The notes beneath the pieces were generated by a model that was given only the letters and a program-made list of their open reading frames with translations, searched no databases and was not told the origin of the DNA. This document shows, piece after piece, positions 1-10,201 of a stretch of 64,000 nucleotides of DNA. The DNA lies in contig NC_058155.1 of NCBI RefSeq assembly GCF_011075055.1, forward strand, positions 2,902,001-2,966,000. The letters are read 5' to 3'. The DNA is from Mangifera indica. Its lineage: Eukaryota > Streptophyta > Magnoliopsida > Sapindales > Anacardiaceae. Numbering within the stretch: the stretch's first letter is position 1; each line of letters starts with the position of its first letter. A program made the translations under genes and the position numbers.

Positions 1-173
1 GACAATGACAATTGTGAATTTTTAATAAATGAGGTATCTATTCACATTTAGCCTTTTTGTACGTTTGAGTAATCGTGTATTAAATTACAAAAAGTTAAAT
101 TGAATAGTCTAGTTGTACACATCTCTTTGAATCATATTTCAGGTAAGAATATGTATTTGGAGATGGGTGTTAC
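1..173 (+). repeat. End of gypsy 5' LTR
   Basis: This stretch aligns by eye with 20400-20583: both share the run about a tail of adenine/thymine with 'aataaatgaggtat'/'aataaataaggtat', then 'gtattaaattacaaa', and both finish in a 'ggtgtta' terminus. The terminus is the usual LTR end, mutated from the expected CA in the 3' copy. Only the last part of the 5' LTR is in the window. Confidence 0.65.
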
Positions 174-178
174 CTTTA

Positions 179-193
179 TGGTATTAGAACATG
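179..193 (+). other. Gypsy primer-binding site (initiator tRNA-Met type)
   Basis: The sequence tggtattagaacatg lies 5 bases after the LTR end and differs at two positions from the common plant site TGGTATCAGAGCATG, complementary to the 3' end of initiator tRNA-Met. It marks the LTR/internal boundary and would prime minus-strand DNA synthesis. Confidence 0.6.
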
Positions 194-394
194 ATCTTGG
201 TACCTAAAATAGTGTTAAAGTTCTTATGTGTTTGAAAGTGCATAACAGAGTTATGTAAGGAAAGTAACCTTTCATGCAACAGTAATCGCCCCTACATGCT
301 TACCATTATAAGTATATTAAACATGCATTCGATTAAAGTATCATGTGTATTTGAACTATGATCTTATTTCACGATAAGGAAATCCAGGAGGTTA

Positions 395-1480
395 ATTAGA
401 TATGACCGAGAGATCCTTAATCAAGAAAGGAGTAAAGCTAAGGCTTAAGGACTGGCATTTGATGTGTTAGTTATGCTATCAATGGACAATGAGGCTATCC
501 AATGGATAGTAGAAGATATTCTTAGGTAAAACCAAAAGGTGTTTGAGAGTATTGGACACCTAGTTCATGCCTCACAAATGCTAAAACAACCTCTAGTTGT
601 TGAGATGCTGCTCCAACAAGACAAAGTAGAGATAGTAAATGGTAGCATAGGCCAGGTTCACCCTATTCATAATCTAGCAAGCAAACACTAACCCCTTGAT
701 TTCAGAGGTAATGTAACTTCAGGTAGGTTATTACTTGAGGAGTGGTTGGAAGTAGTAGAAGGCGTTATAAAAATTTACACCATGACAAATGTAGATAAGA
801 TTCAGTATGCTAATCTCTTACTAAAGGATGATGCAAAAGTATGGTGATGGATGTTATGTAGAACCTATCGAGTATCAAAGATGACTTAGACTGATTTCAT
901 ATAGGCTTTTGAGGGAGAGTACCTATTTGTAGATATTCTCTATATAAAGGCCTAAGAGTTTCTTCACCTAAGACATGATAGTATGATAATCAAAGGGTTC
1001 TCTACAAGAAAAACTCTTTAGCCAAGTATACTTCCAGAGTAGCTAGCTCAAATAGAGACAATTGAGAGGTTTTTCTCGGAGGACTCAGGTTAGACATTGC
1101 CAATGATGTCATAATGGGAGAAAATCCTCACAAATCTTTATTAGAGGCCCTTGGCAGAGCATTAAAGTCAAAGGCTATAAGGTAGAGGATGACCTAAGAG
1201 AGAATGATACTAGATCAACTAATACCAGTAGGTTTATCCTTGAGACAAGCCTAGATAGTCATAGGTGGCAGTTAAGATAAGGGTAGTAGAGACTCTAGAG
1301 CAAGAGGTTCTTTTGATCTAGAAATAAGAAGAGTTAGAAAGGTAAGAAATAGAGAAGACACATTAGCAAAGGCGTAATGATCCTTCTACTTGCCACAAAT
1401 ATGGGGAGAGATATGTTGAATAGTGCCTTATCGATTAAAAGGTGTAAGCAACCAACCACTTTGCTATACAGTGTATAACC
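395..1480 (+). pseudogene. Gypsy gag remnant with zinc knuckle trace
   Basis: Frame-shifted translation of about 770-1020 gives pieces typical of the retrotransposon gag domain: NVDKIQYANLLLKDDAKVW with a stop where the conserved second Trp is expected, then AFEGEYLF, then EFLHLRHDSM. These correspond to the family pattern of a capsid domain with 'A..W W' and 'F...Y.P....EF..L.QGSM'. Around 1385-1430 a degenerate zinc knuckle (CHKYGERY followed by a stop and C) can be read. Several stops and frame shifts break it, so no product is expected. The start is uncertain. Confidence 0.6.
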
Positions 1481-1594
1481 CTAGTAGAGTAGACAGTTGA
1501 GGGGGACAGACCTAAATATATGTAGCCACTTAAACCCATACTAAGGCCAGCTCGATAACAGTGACAAGTCAGTTAATCTTTCATTATTGTCTTT

Positions 1595-1680
1595 TGTATA
1601 CATTGATTGACTTTGTTGCTACACATTGTTTCATTACTAATGGCATAGTAGGGAGATTGGGGCTATAGCCCGTAGTTATC
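1595..1680 (+). pseudogene. Gypsy aspartic protease trace
   Basis: The peptide FVATHCFI followed by GRLGL corresponds to the retropepsin core 'D-S-G-A-T-H-S-F-I ... LGL' of Ty3/gypsy elements. The catalytic Asp-Ser-Gly is no longer readable, so this is a fossil of the active site. It lies directly downstream of the gag remnant in the expected order and is cut off by the hAT-derived segment. Confidence 0.45.
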
Positions 1681-1699
1681 TTATAGATCAATATAAAGA

Positions 1700-3790
1700 T
1701 GCTAGATGGGCTAGAGGCAAACCTAGGCTTATGTGAGGGTAAACCCAGACTCGTTTTTTTTTTTTTTAAAATAAAGTTTGAATATAAAACTATTAGTTAT
1801 ATTTAAAAATATGTCTAGAGGCCCAACCTTAAATAGGCTATTTGTCATATACTCATATATTCTGAAATAGGCCATTTGTTACACACTCATATTTTGAAAT
1901 AGGCTATTTGTTACACCCTCAAAAGTGAAAGTGAATCAATGAGTATTATTGGAGTATAAAGACAAAATGTTAACTATATCTTTTTAGGTTGAGTTGAAAA
2001 CATTTAGAAATTGATGTTTTTTTTTTTTTGTAATTCTATACAACTTATATGATGGCAAAATATATGTATAAAATATCATCAGTTTATTTATATAAAACTA
2101 TTTGTTTAAAATTAAAAAAAAAATCATAAAACCAATTTTTATATAAAACTACTTTTTCTTCTTTTCTTAATAATACCCACCACTGCCACCAGTTGCTCAG
2201 GTTTCTTCTCTTCAACGAAAGCCAAGACATTTCTATCCCTCACAAGTAACTTGCTGTTATTTTCTTACTTTCATTCTTTGACTTTAATTTATGAGTCAAA
2301 AGTTGTTTTTATTTAAAGGTTTAGTGTAGATTTTAGTTCTTAACTGTATCTTTGTTACACACCTATATTTTAAGAGAGGAGTTTCTATGTTTATGTCATT
2401 TGTTTGGGCTTAAGAGTTTTTTGAACTTGGAACTATCAATTATTATAGCAAAAAAAGATACATCCATTTAGGGTAAAAATACCATTTAGTCCTTAATGAT
2501 TATTTTTGTTCTAAATGTGATTATGTTAAATATTGAAAATATAAGCAATAATTGTTGTTTTTGGTTGGGTTTTTGATAAAAATTAAAGGGAAAAGATAGT
2601 GTTTTCATTAATAAGCCATCTGACCAGTGAAATCACTCATGTACTAAAATTTTTTAGATGAACCTACCACTAATTGATAGTAAGTCATTGGATCAAATTT
2701 AAAGTCCTTTATGTTTTTTGGGTGGTGTATTCGACTATGTACTAAAATATTTAGGATCAAATTTTATATCCTAAATGTGATTATTGACTTAGAAATTCGT
2801 TTTGGTGACCAATTATATGAGAAACTCAAATGATATGGTCTCTTGACTATTTGATTAGTGAAATCACTTATGTGCTAAAATATGTGGAATCAAATTTAAT
2901 GTCCTTTGTGTTTTTTGGGTGGTGTATTCAACTATTCATATACGTGTTAGCTAATAATAAATTAACTTTCTTTGAAGGAATAATATTTTTTTAGACAACT
3001 AAAGCATGCATTTTTTAGGTCATAACCAAAAACAATTTAATCATTAACAAATATGAGGTAGAGGTCATCCTCATCTATATGTTGAATGAACATTCCTAAG
3101 TTAAGTGTAGTAAATTTTAATGTTGACATGTGTTGGATCTATAAGAGGAGGTGGCTAAGGGCAAGGAGACATGGAACTATAGTAGAATAAGTTCTTTGTA
3201 ACCTTTTTGTTATATAATGAGCAAAACAAAATTAAAGAACACATGCAACCATACTTTGCAACCTTTTTGTGTTAATAGGACATATCCTTCTTTTCACAAT
3301 AAAAAATAATTCAATATAGAGTGTTATTGTTGATGGAGTGAACAAGTGACTTAGTGGTGTCTCACAATTTTGTTTCTAAAGAAGGGGGTTCAATGTTTCA
3401 AACTTTAGTTTAGAGGTATTATTTTTGCATAACATTCTTCAATTACTTCGTTATTTGTTTTACTTAAATAATATTGGTTTTATTATTATTTTTAATATGA
3501 TTTCTTTGCCATTAATTTGATAGCTATGATATCCAATTATTTCAAGAGATTAAAGAAAAATCCAATGGAGATTGTTGACAAAGACCCTATGGATATAGAG
3601 GTTAATCAAATCTCTTTAGAAGAAGAAGCTCAATAACAACAACAACATCAAAGTGTTGAATTTGGATGAGATTGAAGTTGATTCAAGATTGAGGATACGA
3701 ATTAATGAGCTTTGTTATACTGACAAACCAAAAGAGCAAGTTCGAAGAACATACTCGCTTAAAGGTTCTTGCCAACCTAAATAATTATGG
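1700..3790 (+). mobile_element. hAT transposon fragment (TTF/zf-MYM1-like transposase N-terminus)
   Basis: Between the gypsy protease and RNase H lies about 2 kb unlike any retroelement. Around 3527-3785 a degenerate frame reads MISNYFKRLKK and later EIEVDSRLRIRINE, then EQVRRTYSLKGSCQPK. The last matches the N-terminal motif 'dP..R..I..Y.......VRR.YL.KGPCQP' of zinc finger MYM-type 1-like (TTF-type) hAT transposases. The catalytic part and the 3' end are absent: coding stops at 3786 and gypsy RNase H starts at about 3793. The 5' end probably begins near 1700, where 'gggctagaggcaaacctagg' precedes a T-run, and the intervening sequence looks intronic. I found no target-site duplication. Confidence 0.45.
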
Positions 3791-3792
3791 AG

Positions 3793-4011
3793 TCGTGAAT
3801 GCTCTTAAGATATAACAACTTTATTTATATGGGATCAAAAGTAATATATAGAGGAAACATAAGAGTCTCTAGTATTTCTTTACCAAAAAAAAAGCTCAAT
3901 ATGAGACAAACGCAATGGTTAGAGTTAGCGAAAGATTATGAGTGTGAAATTAGATACCACCTAAGCAAGGCCAATGTAGTTATAGATACTCTAAGCAAAA
4001 AAATAGTTTAA
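3793..4011 (+). pseudogene. Gypsy RNase H C-terminal remnant
   Basis: Translation gives NALKI, YLYGIKS and HKSL in one frame, then LNMRQTQWLELAKDYECEI in another, ending ANVVIDTLSKK. These are the well-conserved end of Ty3/gypsy RNase H ('DHKSL.Y.F...LN.RQ.RW.E...DYD..I.YHPGKAN.VADALSRK'). A frameshift in the A-run near 3880 and stops break it. It confirms the plus orientation and that the reverse transcriptase upstream has been lost. Confidence 0.75.
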
Positions 4012-4261
4012 TCATAGATTATCGCTTATCAAGAGTTGCAACAATAATTGGTGAGAAAGTTGATTGAGGTAATCTCAAGGTAGTTAGCAAGCTTACAAAT
4101 TTAGTTAACACTTTTGGATGAGATTTATATGGCCCAACTTTCATATGATTAGTGTGTTCATGTCAGGTAAAGAGTCATTGAGGGTACCAAGCCAGATTTT
4201 AGTGTTATAGAAGACATTCCAAGATTTAAAGATTAAGCTATATTCCATGAGACCAAAGTCT

Positions 4262-4988
4262 AAAGGACATGATCCTTGCCAAGACATATAACTTTTTTTA
4301 CATTACCCATCACAAGAGTGTAAAGATATATGATGATCTAAGAAAATCTTTCTGGTGGTCAGGTATGAAGAAAGATATAACAGATTTTGTGGCCAAATGT
4401 TTAGTGTGGCAGTAAGTTAAAACAAAACATCAAAGACCATCAAGACTACTATAGCCTTTTAATATTCAAAAGTGAAAATGGGAACACATTTCAATGGACT
4501 TTGTGGTAGGTTTATCAAGAGTTAGAAGAGGATGCAATGTTTTATGGGACATAGTTGACTAGTTGAATAAGTCGGTGCACTTTATCATAGTTAAGGACAC
4601 TATAAATACAAATCAGTTAGGCTAGATGCATGTTAAGAAGATAGTTAGGCTTCATAGGATACTGAGAACAATAGTTTTAGATCGAGACACCAAGTTTGTC
4701 TCGACTTTTTGGCAGAATATGTAGAGGTCTTTAGGTAGGAGGTTAGCATTCAACATAGCTTATCATCCTCAAATAGATGGTCTGGCTAAGAGAGTTAACT
4801 AGGTGATCGATGATATGTTAAGGGTTTGTTACCTAGATAGAAAAGCAAATTAGATAGATGTGTTGCCATTGATAGAGTTTGTGTATAATAATAATTACTA
4901 CACAACTATCAAGATGACTCTATATGAGGCTTTGTATGGTAAGAGATGTAAATCACTATTATATTTGGATGAGATGGGAGAGAAAGAT
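4262..4988 (+). pseudogene. Gypsy integrase, N-terminal and catalytic part (interrupted)
   Basis: Degenerate translation shows SGGQVMKKDITDFVAKC, then WEHISMDFVVGLSR, VLDRDTKFVSTFW, AYHPQIDGLAKRVN, and finally LPLIEFVYNNNYYTTIKMT and YEALYGKRCKS. These correspond to the zinc-binding region (its HHCC motif damaged), the first catalytic Asp of 'MDFV.GLP', the second Asp of 'D.D..F.S.FW', the Glu-bearing 'AYHPQTDGQ.ERVN' (the Glu is replaced by Lys here) and the end of the core. Several stops occur. The frame breaks at 4988, where a solo LTR is inserted, and resumes at 9616. Confidence 0.8.
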
Positions 4989-5060
4989 TGTAATACCCTC
5001 AAGTACGTTTCAAGGGCATTTATGTCTTTTGACCCTCTTTTGAGATATTTCCAATTTTAA

Positions 5061-5061
5061 G

Positions 5062-5093
<32 letters not shown>

Positions 5094-5105
5094 CATGTAG
5101 GTGTT

Positions 5106-5158
<53 letters not shown>

Positions 5159-5200
5159 GTATGCATGTATGTATGTATGCATGTATGTATAAATAACTAT
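5061..5200. repeat. AT and GTAT microsatellites
   Basis: Two (TA)n runs at about 5063-5090 and 5112-5146 are followed by (GTAT)n/(GCAT)n units to about 5190. They lie near the start of the outer solo LTR. The inner copy has a matching (TA)n run at about 6290-6322, so the microsatellite is part of the LTR family. Confidence 0.9.
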
Positions 5201-6185
5201 ATATATATAGAAATACAACAAGAAAAAGAGAAAAAAAGAAAGAGATAAAGATGTATATAAAGGGAAAAAAGACAAAACAAAGAAACTTCAAGGCTTTTCC
5301 ATCATCTTCTTGTCCATTCTAGCAGCCACCAATTCTCATGCTATTTTCCTTTATTTTGTGAAGATAAAGGAAGGAATTGAAAGGGTTTTGGAAGACAAAA
5401 CAAGAAAAAGAAACAAAGAAGCACTTTGGAAGCCTTGGTAACCAAAAGATCTCCTTCCTTTCCCTTTACCTATGATTATATATATATTTTATACATGTTA
5501 TATGAATATGTTAGTGTGTTTTGGTGTTGATTTAAGGTGATTTTGATGATGAAGGAAGCAAGACAAGGAAAAGGAAGCTAACTTGCAAAGATTGACTTGA
5601 AACAAGGTAAGAGGTATCATTCTTGATTTGTTGCATGTTTTAGGCTTTTGGTTCCTTGGATCTATGTTATAAATGATGATTTTGAAGTTGCGAAATGCTG
5701 TTTTACCATTTGGGGTATCTATGGGTGTGATTTTGTTGATGGCAGAGAGTTAGATAATATTTACAATTTTACCACTGATTTCGTCCCACGTTTTGACTGT
5801 CTTATCTAATGCATTATGAGTGCTATTATATCTTGTTAGAAAGATCTTTCAATTATCTTTTCAGTGATATATAGCTTGTATGAATTAGAGACCGGTTGGA
5901 CTATTAATGGCATGAACAAAAAACCTGTCTTACCAAATAAACAGTGAAAACAGTTTTTTGCCATTGATTTCATCCCACGTTTTGGCTGCCTTATCTGATA
6001 AATCATGAGTGCTACTATAGCTTTTTGGAAAGCTATTTGAATTATATTTCCAATGATATATAGCTTGTATGAAGTAGAGATCATTTGAACTGTTAAATAT
6101 TATATGAACTATAAGGACTGCTTTACCAAATAAATAGATAAGATAGTTTTTTGCCACTGAGTTCATCTCACGTTTTGACTGCCTT

Positions 6186-6284
6186 TGTAATACCCTCAGG
6201 TATATTCCAAGGGTAATTATGTCTTTTGACCCTGTTTTGAGATTTTTCTCATTTTAAATATATATATGTATGGGTGTGTTTTTT

Positions 6285-6328
<44 letters not shown>

Positions 6329-8464
6329 CAAAAAGTCAAAAAGGGGAAAACAAAAAGAGAAGGAGATAAGATAAAGGGAGAAAAACAAAAGACAAAAACC
6401 AAGACTTTTCCATCATTTTCGTTCATATTCCAGCAGCCACCATCCTTCATACTTTTCTTTGTTTTCTTGAAGAAAATAAGGAAGGATTGGAAGGAGTTTG
6501 GAAGAGAAGAAAGAAAAGAAAAGAAAAGAAAAGGAAGCACTTGGAAACTTTGGTAACCAAAGATCTCCTTCCTTCTTCTTTTATCTATGTTATGTGAATA
6601 TGTTAGTGTGTTTTGGTATTGATTTAAAGTGATCTTGGTGATAGAGGAAGCAAAAGAAAGAGAAGGAAGCCAACTTTCAAAGATTTGGCTTAAAACAAGG
6701 TAAGGGGAATCATCCTTGATTTGTTGTATATTTTAGGCTTTTGATTCCTTGGATCTATGTTATAAATGATGATTTTGAAGTTGAGAAATGTGGTTTTGCT
6801 ATTTGGGATGTCTATGTGTATGATTTTGTGCATAGCAGAAAGTTGTATAATATTTACAGTTTTTGCCAGTGAGTTCGTCCCATGTTTTGGCTGCCTTATC
6901 TATTTAATTATGAGTGCTATTATATCTTGTTAGAAAGCTCTTTGAATCCTCTTTCCAATGATATATAGCTTATATGAATTAGAGATCATTTGGACTATTA
7001 AATATTGCATGAACGGCAAGGACTGTTTTATTAAATAAACAGAGGAGGCAGTTTTGCCACTGACTTCATTTTATGTTTTGACTGTCTTATCTAAGGATAT
7101 ATGAGTGCTATTATATCTTGTTGGAAATATCTTCGAATCCTCTTTCCAATGATATATAGCTTGTATGAATTGGAGATAATTTGGACTAATAAATATGGTA
7201 TGAACCACAAGGACTGCTTTACCAAATAAACAGGGGAGGCAGTTTTTGCCACTGAATTTATCTCACATTTTGACTACTTTATCTATTGAATTATGGGTGC
7301 TATTATAGCTTGTTGGAAAGATCTTTGAATCCTCTTTTCAACGATATATGGCTTGTATGAATTAGAAACCGTTTAGGCTGTTAAATTGTATGAAATAGAA
7401 GGCTGCCCTGCTAAATGACTGTTCTGTAAACAGTATTCCGTAATTTTGGGCAGGAAAGAAAGAAAGAAAGAAAGGAAGGAAGAAGAAAGAAAGAAAAGGA
7501 AAGGAAAGGAAAGAAAGGAGAGAAAAAAAAAGAAGAGAAGAAACAGAAAAAGAAAAGAAGAAAATAAAAAGAAAGAAAAGCAAGAAAAGGAATTTGGGGC
7601 TCAAGATTTAGGGGTCGTCCCAAGAGTAATGTCTGGTGAGTTATGAATAAATTTAAATGGAAGCAAATTTAGTAAGATATAAGACCCACATGTATGTTAT
7701 AAACTATGAGGGGCACTTTACACTTCACCGCCCACAGTAGGGCACGTCTGCAGTAGGACACGTCCGTAGTAGGACATAGACCCCTAGTAGGGTCTGCTCG
7801 CAGTAGAGCTCAATTCAGATTCAGAAATAGTGTAGTGAAAGAAAGAGAGTTTAAGCTTAGAAAAGTGTCAAATCCCTATAGTTAGCTTCCATAAAGTATC
7901 AAATAAACACCATATGGGACAAAGTATGACCCAAATAGTAAAATAATGAACTAGATTACCTCTTCAATCTCTTAAAGAGGTTAGGATGTGAGGTTGAGTC
8001 CCAAAAGTGAATTAGAACAGGAAAAGAGATAGTTTACTTGATTCTTTCCCCTTACTGAGTATTCTTATCACTCACTCCCTTTTCTTTCCTGATTGCAGGT
8101 ACAGGTGATTGAGGTAGCTGCGAGGCAGGGTCAGGTCAGCGTAGGTAGATCCGACTGGAGCAGGTTACCTCTGGTTTATATTACATGCATACAGTGGCAT
8201 GTTCTTGTTGACTTTTGACTTTTTGAGATTATGATATAGTTTTATATGATTACTCCTTGTTTTCAGATGTTTTTAGATGAGTTTTCATATGAGTATATAC
8301 ATCTTTTGTTCGCTTCCAGATTTTCAGTTTTCTTGGAATACTTCCTAAACACTTTTAATGATGGGTTTATTTTAAAGTATTTTAAAAAAAAATATAGACG
8401 CTCTGAATATTAATTCGTAACATTTCTCCTTCGGTGGGTAGTACTTCTAGGGAGGGATATTACA
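6186..8464 (+). mobile_element. Solo LTR (inner), same family as the outer one
   Basis: The segment starts TGTAATACCC and ends GGATATTACA and is flanked by perfect 5-bp duplications 'gcctt' (6181-6185 and 8465-8469). It aligns with the outer LTR through its whole length: the same opening 60 bases, the same ~190-bp tandem units (near 6895, 7072 and 7267), the same short repeats (7731-7810) and the same ending. Excising it restores the third tandem unit of the outer LTR. Length is 2279 bp. It inserted after the outer LTR. Confidence 0.9.
7455..7580. repeat. Purine-rich (GAAA)n-like tract in inner LTR
   Basis: Around 125 bases are almost entirely G and A on the plus strand, dominated by GAAA, AAGG and AGAA units. 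The outer LTR has a shorter equivalent at 8640-8710. Open frames across it are low-complexity Lys/Glu/Arg or Phe/Leu/Ser strings and are not genes. Confidence 0.85.
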
Positions 8465-9615
8465 GCCTTATCTAATGCATTATGAGTGTTGTTATAGCTT
8501 GTTGGAAATCTCTTTCAATCCTCTTTTCAACGATATATAGCTTGTATGAATTAGAAACCGTTTGGACTGTTAAATTATATGAAAAGAAGGCTGCCCTGTC
8601 AAATGAACAGGTTTGTTAATAGTATTTCACAGTTTTTGGAAAGAAAGAAAGAAAGAAAAGGAGGAGAAAAATGAGAGAAAAAAAAAAAGAAGAAAAAAAG
8701 AAAGAAAAGGAATTTGGGGCTCAAGATTTAGAGGTCATCCCAAGAGTATGGTTTGGTGAGTTATGAGTAGATTTAGATAGAAGCAAAATTAGTAAGATAT
8801 AAGGTCCGCATGTATGCTATGAACTATGAAGGGGCACTTTACACTACACCGCCCGTAGTAGGGCACGTTCGTAGTAGGACACGTCTGTAGTAGGACATAG
8901 ACCCCTAGTAAGGTCCGCTTGTAGTAAAACATACTCGTAGTATAGCTCAATTCAGATTTAAAAATGGTGTAATGAGAGAAAAAAAGAGAGCTTAAGCTTA
9001 GAAAAGTGTCAAATCCCTATAGTCAGCTTCCAGAAAGTATCAAATAGACACTAGATGGGACAAAGTATGATCAAAATAGTAAAGAATAAACTAGATTATC
9101 CCATCGATTTCCTATGGAGGTTATGATATGAGATTGAGTCCTGAGAGTGAATTAGAACAAGAAAGAAGATAGTTTACTTAATTCTTTTCCCTTACTGAGT
9201 GTTCTTATCTCTCACTTCCTTTCTTTTCATGATTACAGGTACAGGTGATTGAGGTAGCTGCGAGGCAGGGTCAGGTCAGCGAAGATAGATTTGGCTAGAG
9301 CAGGTTATCTCTGGTTTATATTACATGCATATAGTCCTATGTTCTTATTGACTTTTGACCTTTTTGAGATGATTGTACAGTTGTATAAGATTACTCCATA
9401 TTTTCAGATGCTTCCAGATGAGTTTTTATATGAGTATATACATCTTTTGTTTGCTTTTAGATTTTCAATTTTTTTTGAATAATTTCTAAATACTTTCAGT
9501 AATGAGTTGAGTTCAAAGTAGTTTTTAATGTATTTAAAAAAAAAATAGACGCTTTGGATATTAATTCGTAATATTTCTTCTTCAGTGGGTAGTACTTCTA
9601 AGGAGGGATGTTACA

Positions 9616-10165
9616 AAGATATTCTAACTCAGGTTTTGGGACCAAAGATAATTAAGAGGATGATTGAGGATATCAGATTAATAAGGGAAAGGATGAGGCA
9701 GACTCAAGACCATAAAAAAAGTTATTCAAACAATAGGAGATGAGATATGAAGTTTAGTGTCAGTGATAAGGTATTTGTTAGAGTAATCTCGTACAAGCAT
9801 GTTATGAGATTTGATAAGAAAGACAAGTTAGCACTAAGTTTTATGAGGCTGTTTAAAGTGTTGGAGCATGTAAGTAACGTTATCTACCAGCTTGTATTAC
9901 CAACAAACATGAATTGTATTCATAACATATTCCATATGTCGTTGTTATATAAGTATATCGAAACTTGACCTATACGGTAGTGTTAAGAATGTTGAACTCG
10001 AGGATAATTTAGAATATAAGGAACACCCAGTTTTGAGGCAAATTAAGGAGTTTAGGCACAAACAAATTCCTTTAGTAAAAGTTTTATGAAGAAATCATCG
10101 AGTTAAGGAGGCCATATGAGAGTTCGAATAGGACATAAGACAGTAGTTCTTATAGTTCTTTGAAT
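9616..10165 (+). pseudogene. Gypsy integrase C-terminal part
   Basis: The reading frame resumes immediately after the solo LTR: ILTQVLGPK, then IRLIRERMRQTQDHKKSY, and in the open stretch 9747-9968 KFSVSDKVFVRVISYKHVMRF, FKVLEHVSNVIYQLVLP and HNIFHMSLLYKY. This is the Ty3/gypsy integrase C-terminal region ('F..GD.VFL.VSP..G..RFGK.GKL.P.F.GPF.IL.RVG.VAY.L.LP...S..HNVFHVS.L..Y'). The downstream EFRHKQIPLVKVL and RNHRV match the tail seen after it in many plant gypsy polyproteins. A stop in the 'RRR*DMKF' stretch and others later break it. Confidence 0.8.
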
Positions 10166-10188
10166 GAATTTCTAGAATAAAATTCATT

Positions 10189-10201
10189 TAAGGGGGGAGG
10201 G
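10189..10201 (+). other. Gypsy polypurine tract
   Basis: The run taaggggggaggg lies about 30 bases after the end of the gypsy polyprotein remnant, where the plus-strand primer and the 3' LTR start are expected. It is followed directly by sequence of the copia LTR, so the true start of the gypsy 3' LTR has been lost at this junction. Confidence 0.6.

Larger units (their letters stand above)
4989..9615 (+). mobile_element. Solo LTR (outer), with a nested solo LTR inside
   Basis: The segment starts TGTAATACCC and ends GGATGTTACA, with 5-bp target duplications 'aagat' at 4984-4988 and 9616-9620. Removing it and one 'aagat' joins the gypsy integrase in frame (GEKD then ILTQVLGPK). Its own length, without the nested copy at 6186-8464 and that copy's duplication, is about 2.34 kb. 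It contains AT microsatellites, about three units of a 185-198 bp tandem repeat (starting near 5790, 5975 and 6171/8465), a G/A-rich tract, and a cluster of 16-18 bp 'GTAGTAGGACACGTC'-like repeats at 8851-8945. No internal coding region remains, so this is a recombination-derived solo LTR, most likely of a gypsy element. Confidence 0.88.

Noticed and set aside
5057..5291. Minus-strand frames of 66 and 72 codons
   Set aside because: Tyr/Ile repeats come from (TA)n and (GTAT)n microsatellites.
7362..7646. Overlapping open frames on both strands over the purine tract
   Set aside because: They translate the G/A-rich low-complexity tract (Lys/Glu/Arg or Phe/Leu/Ser strings) inside a solo LTR and contain no domain.
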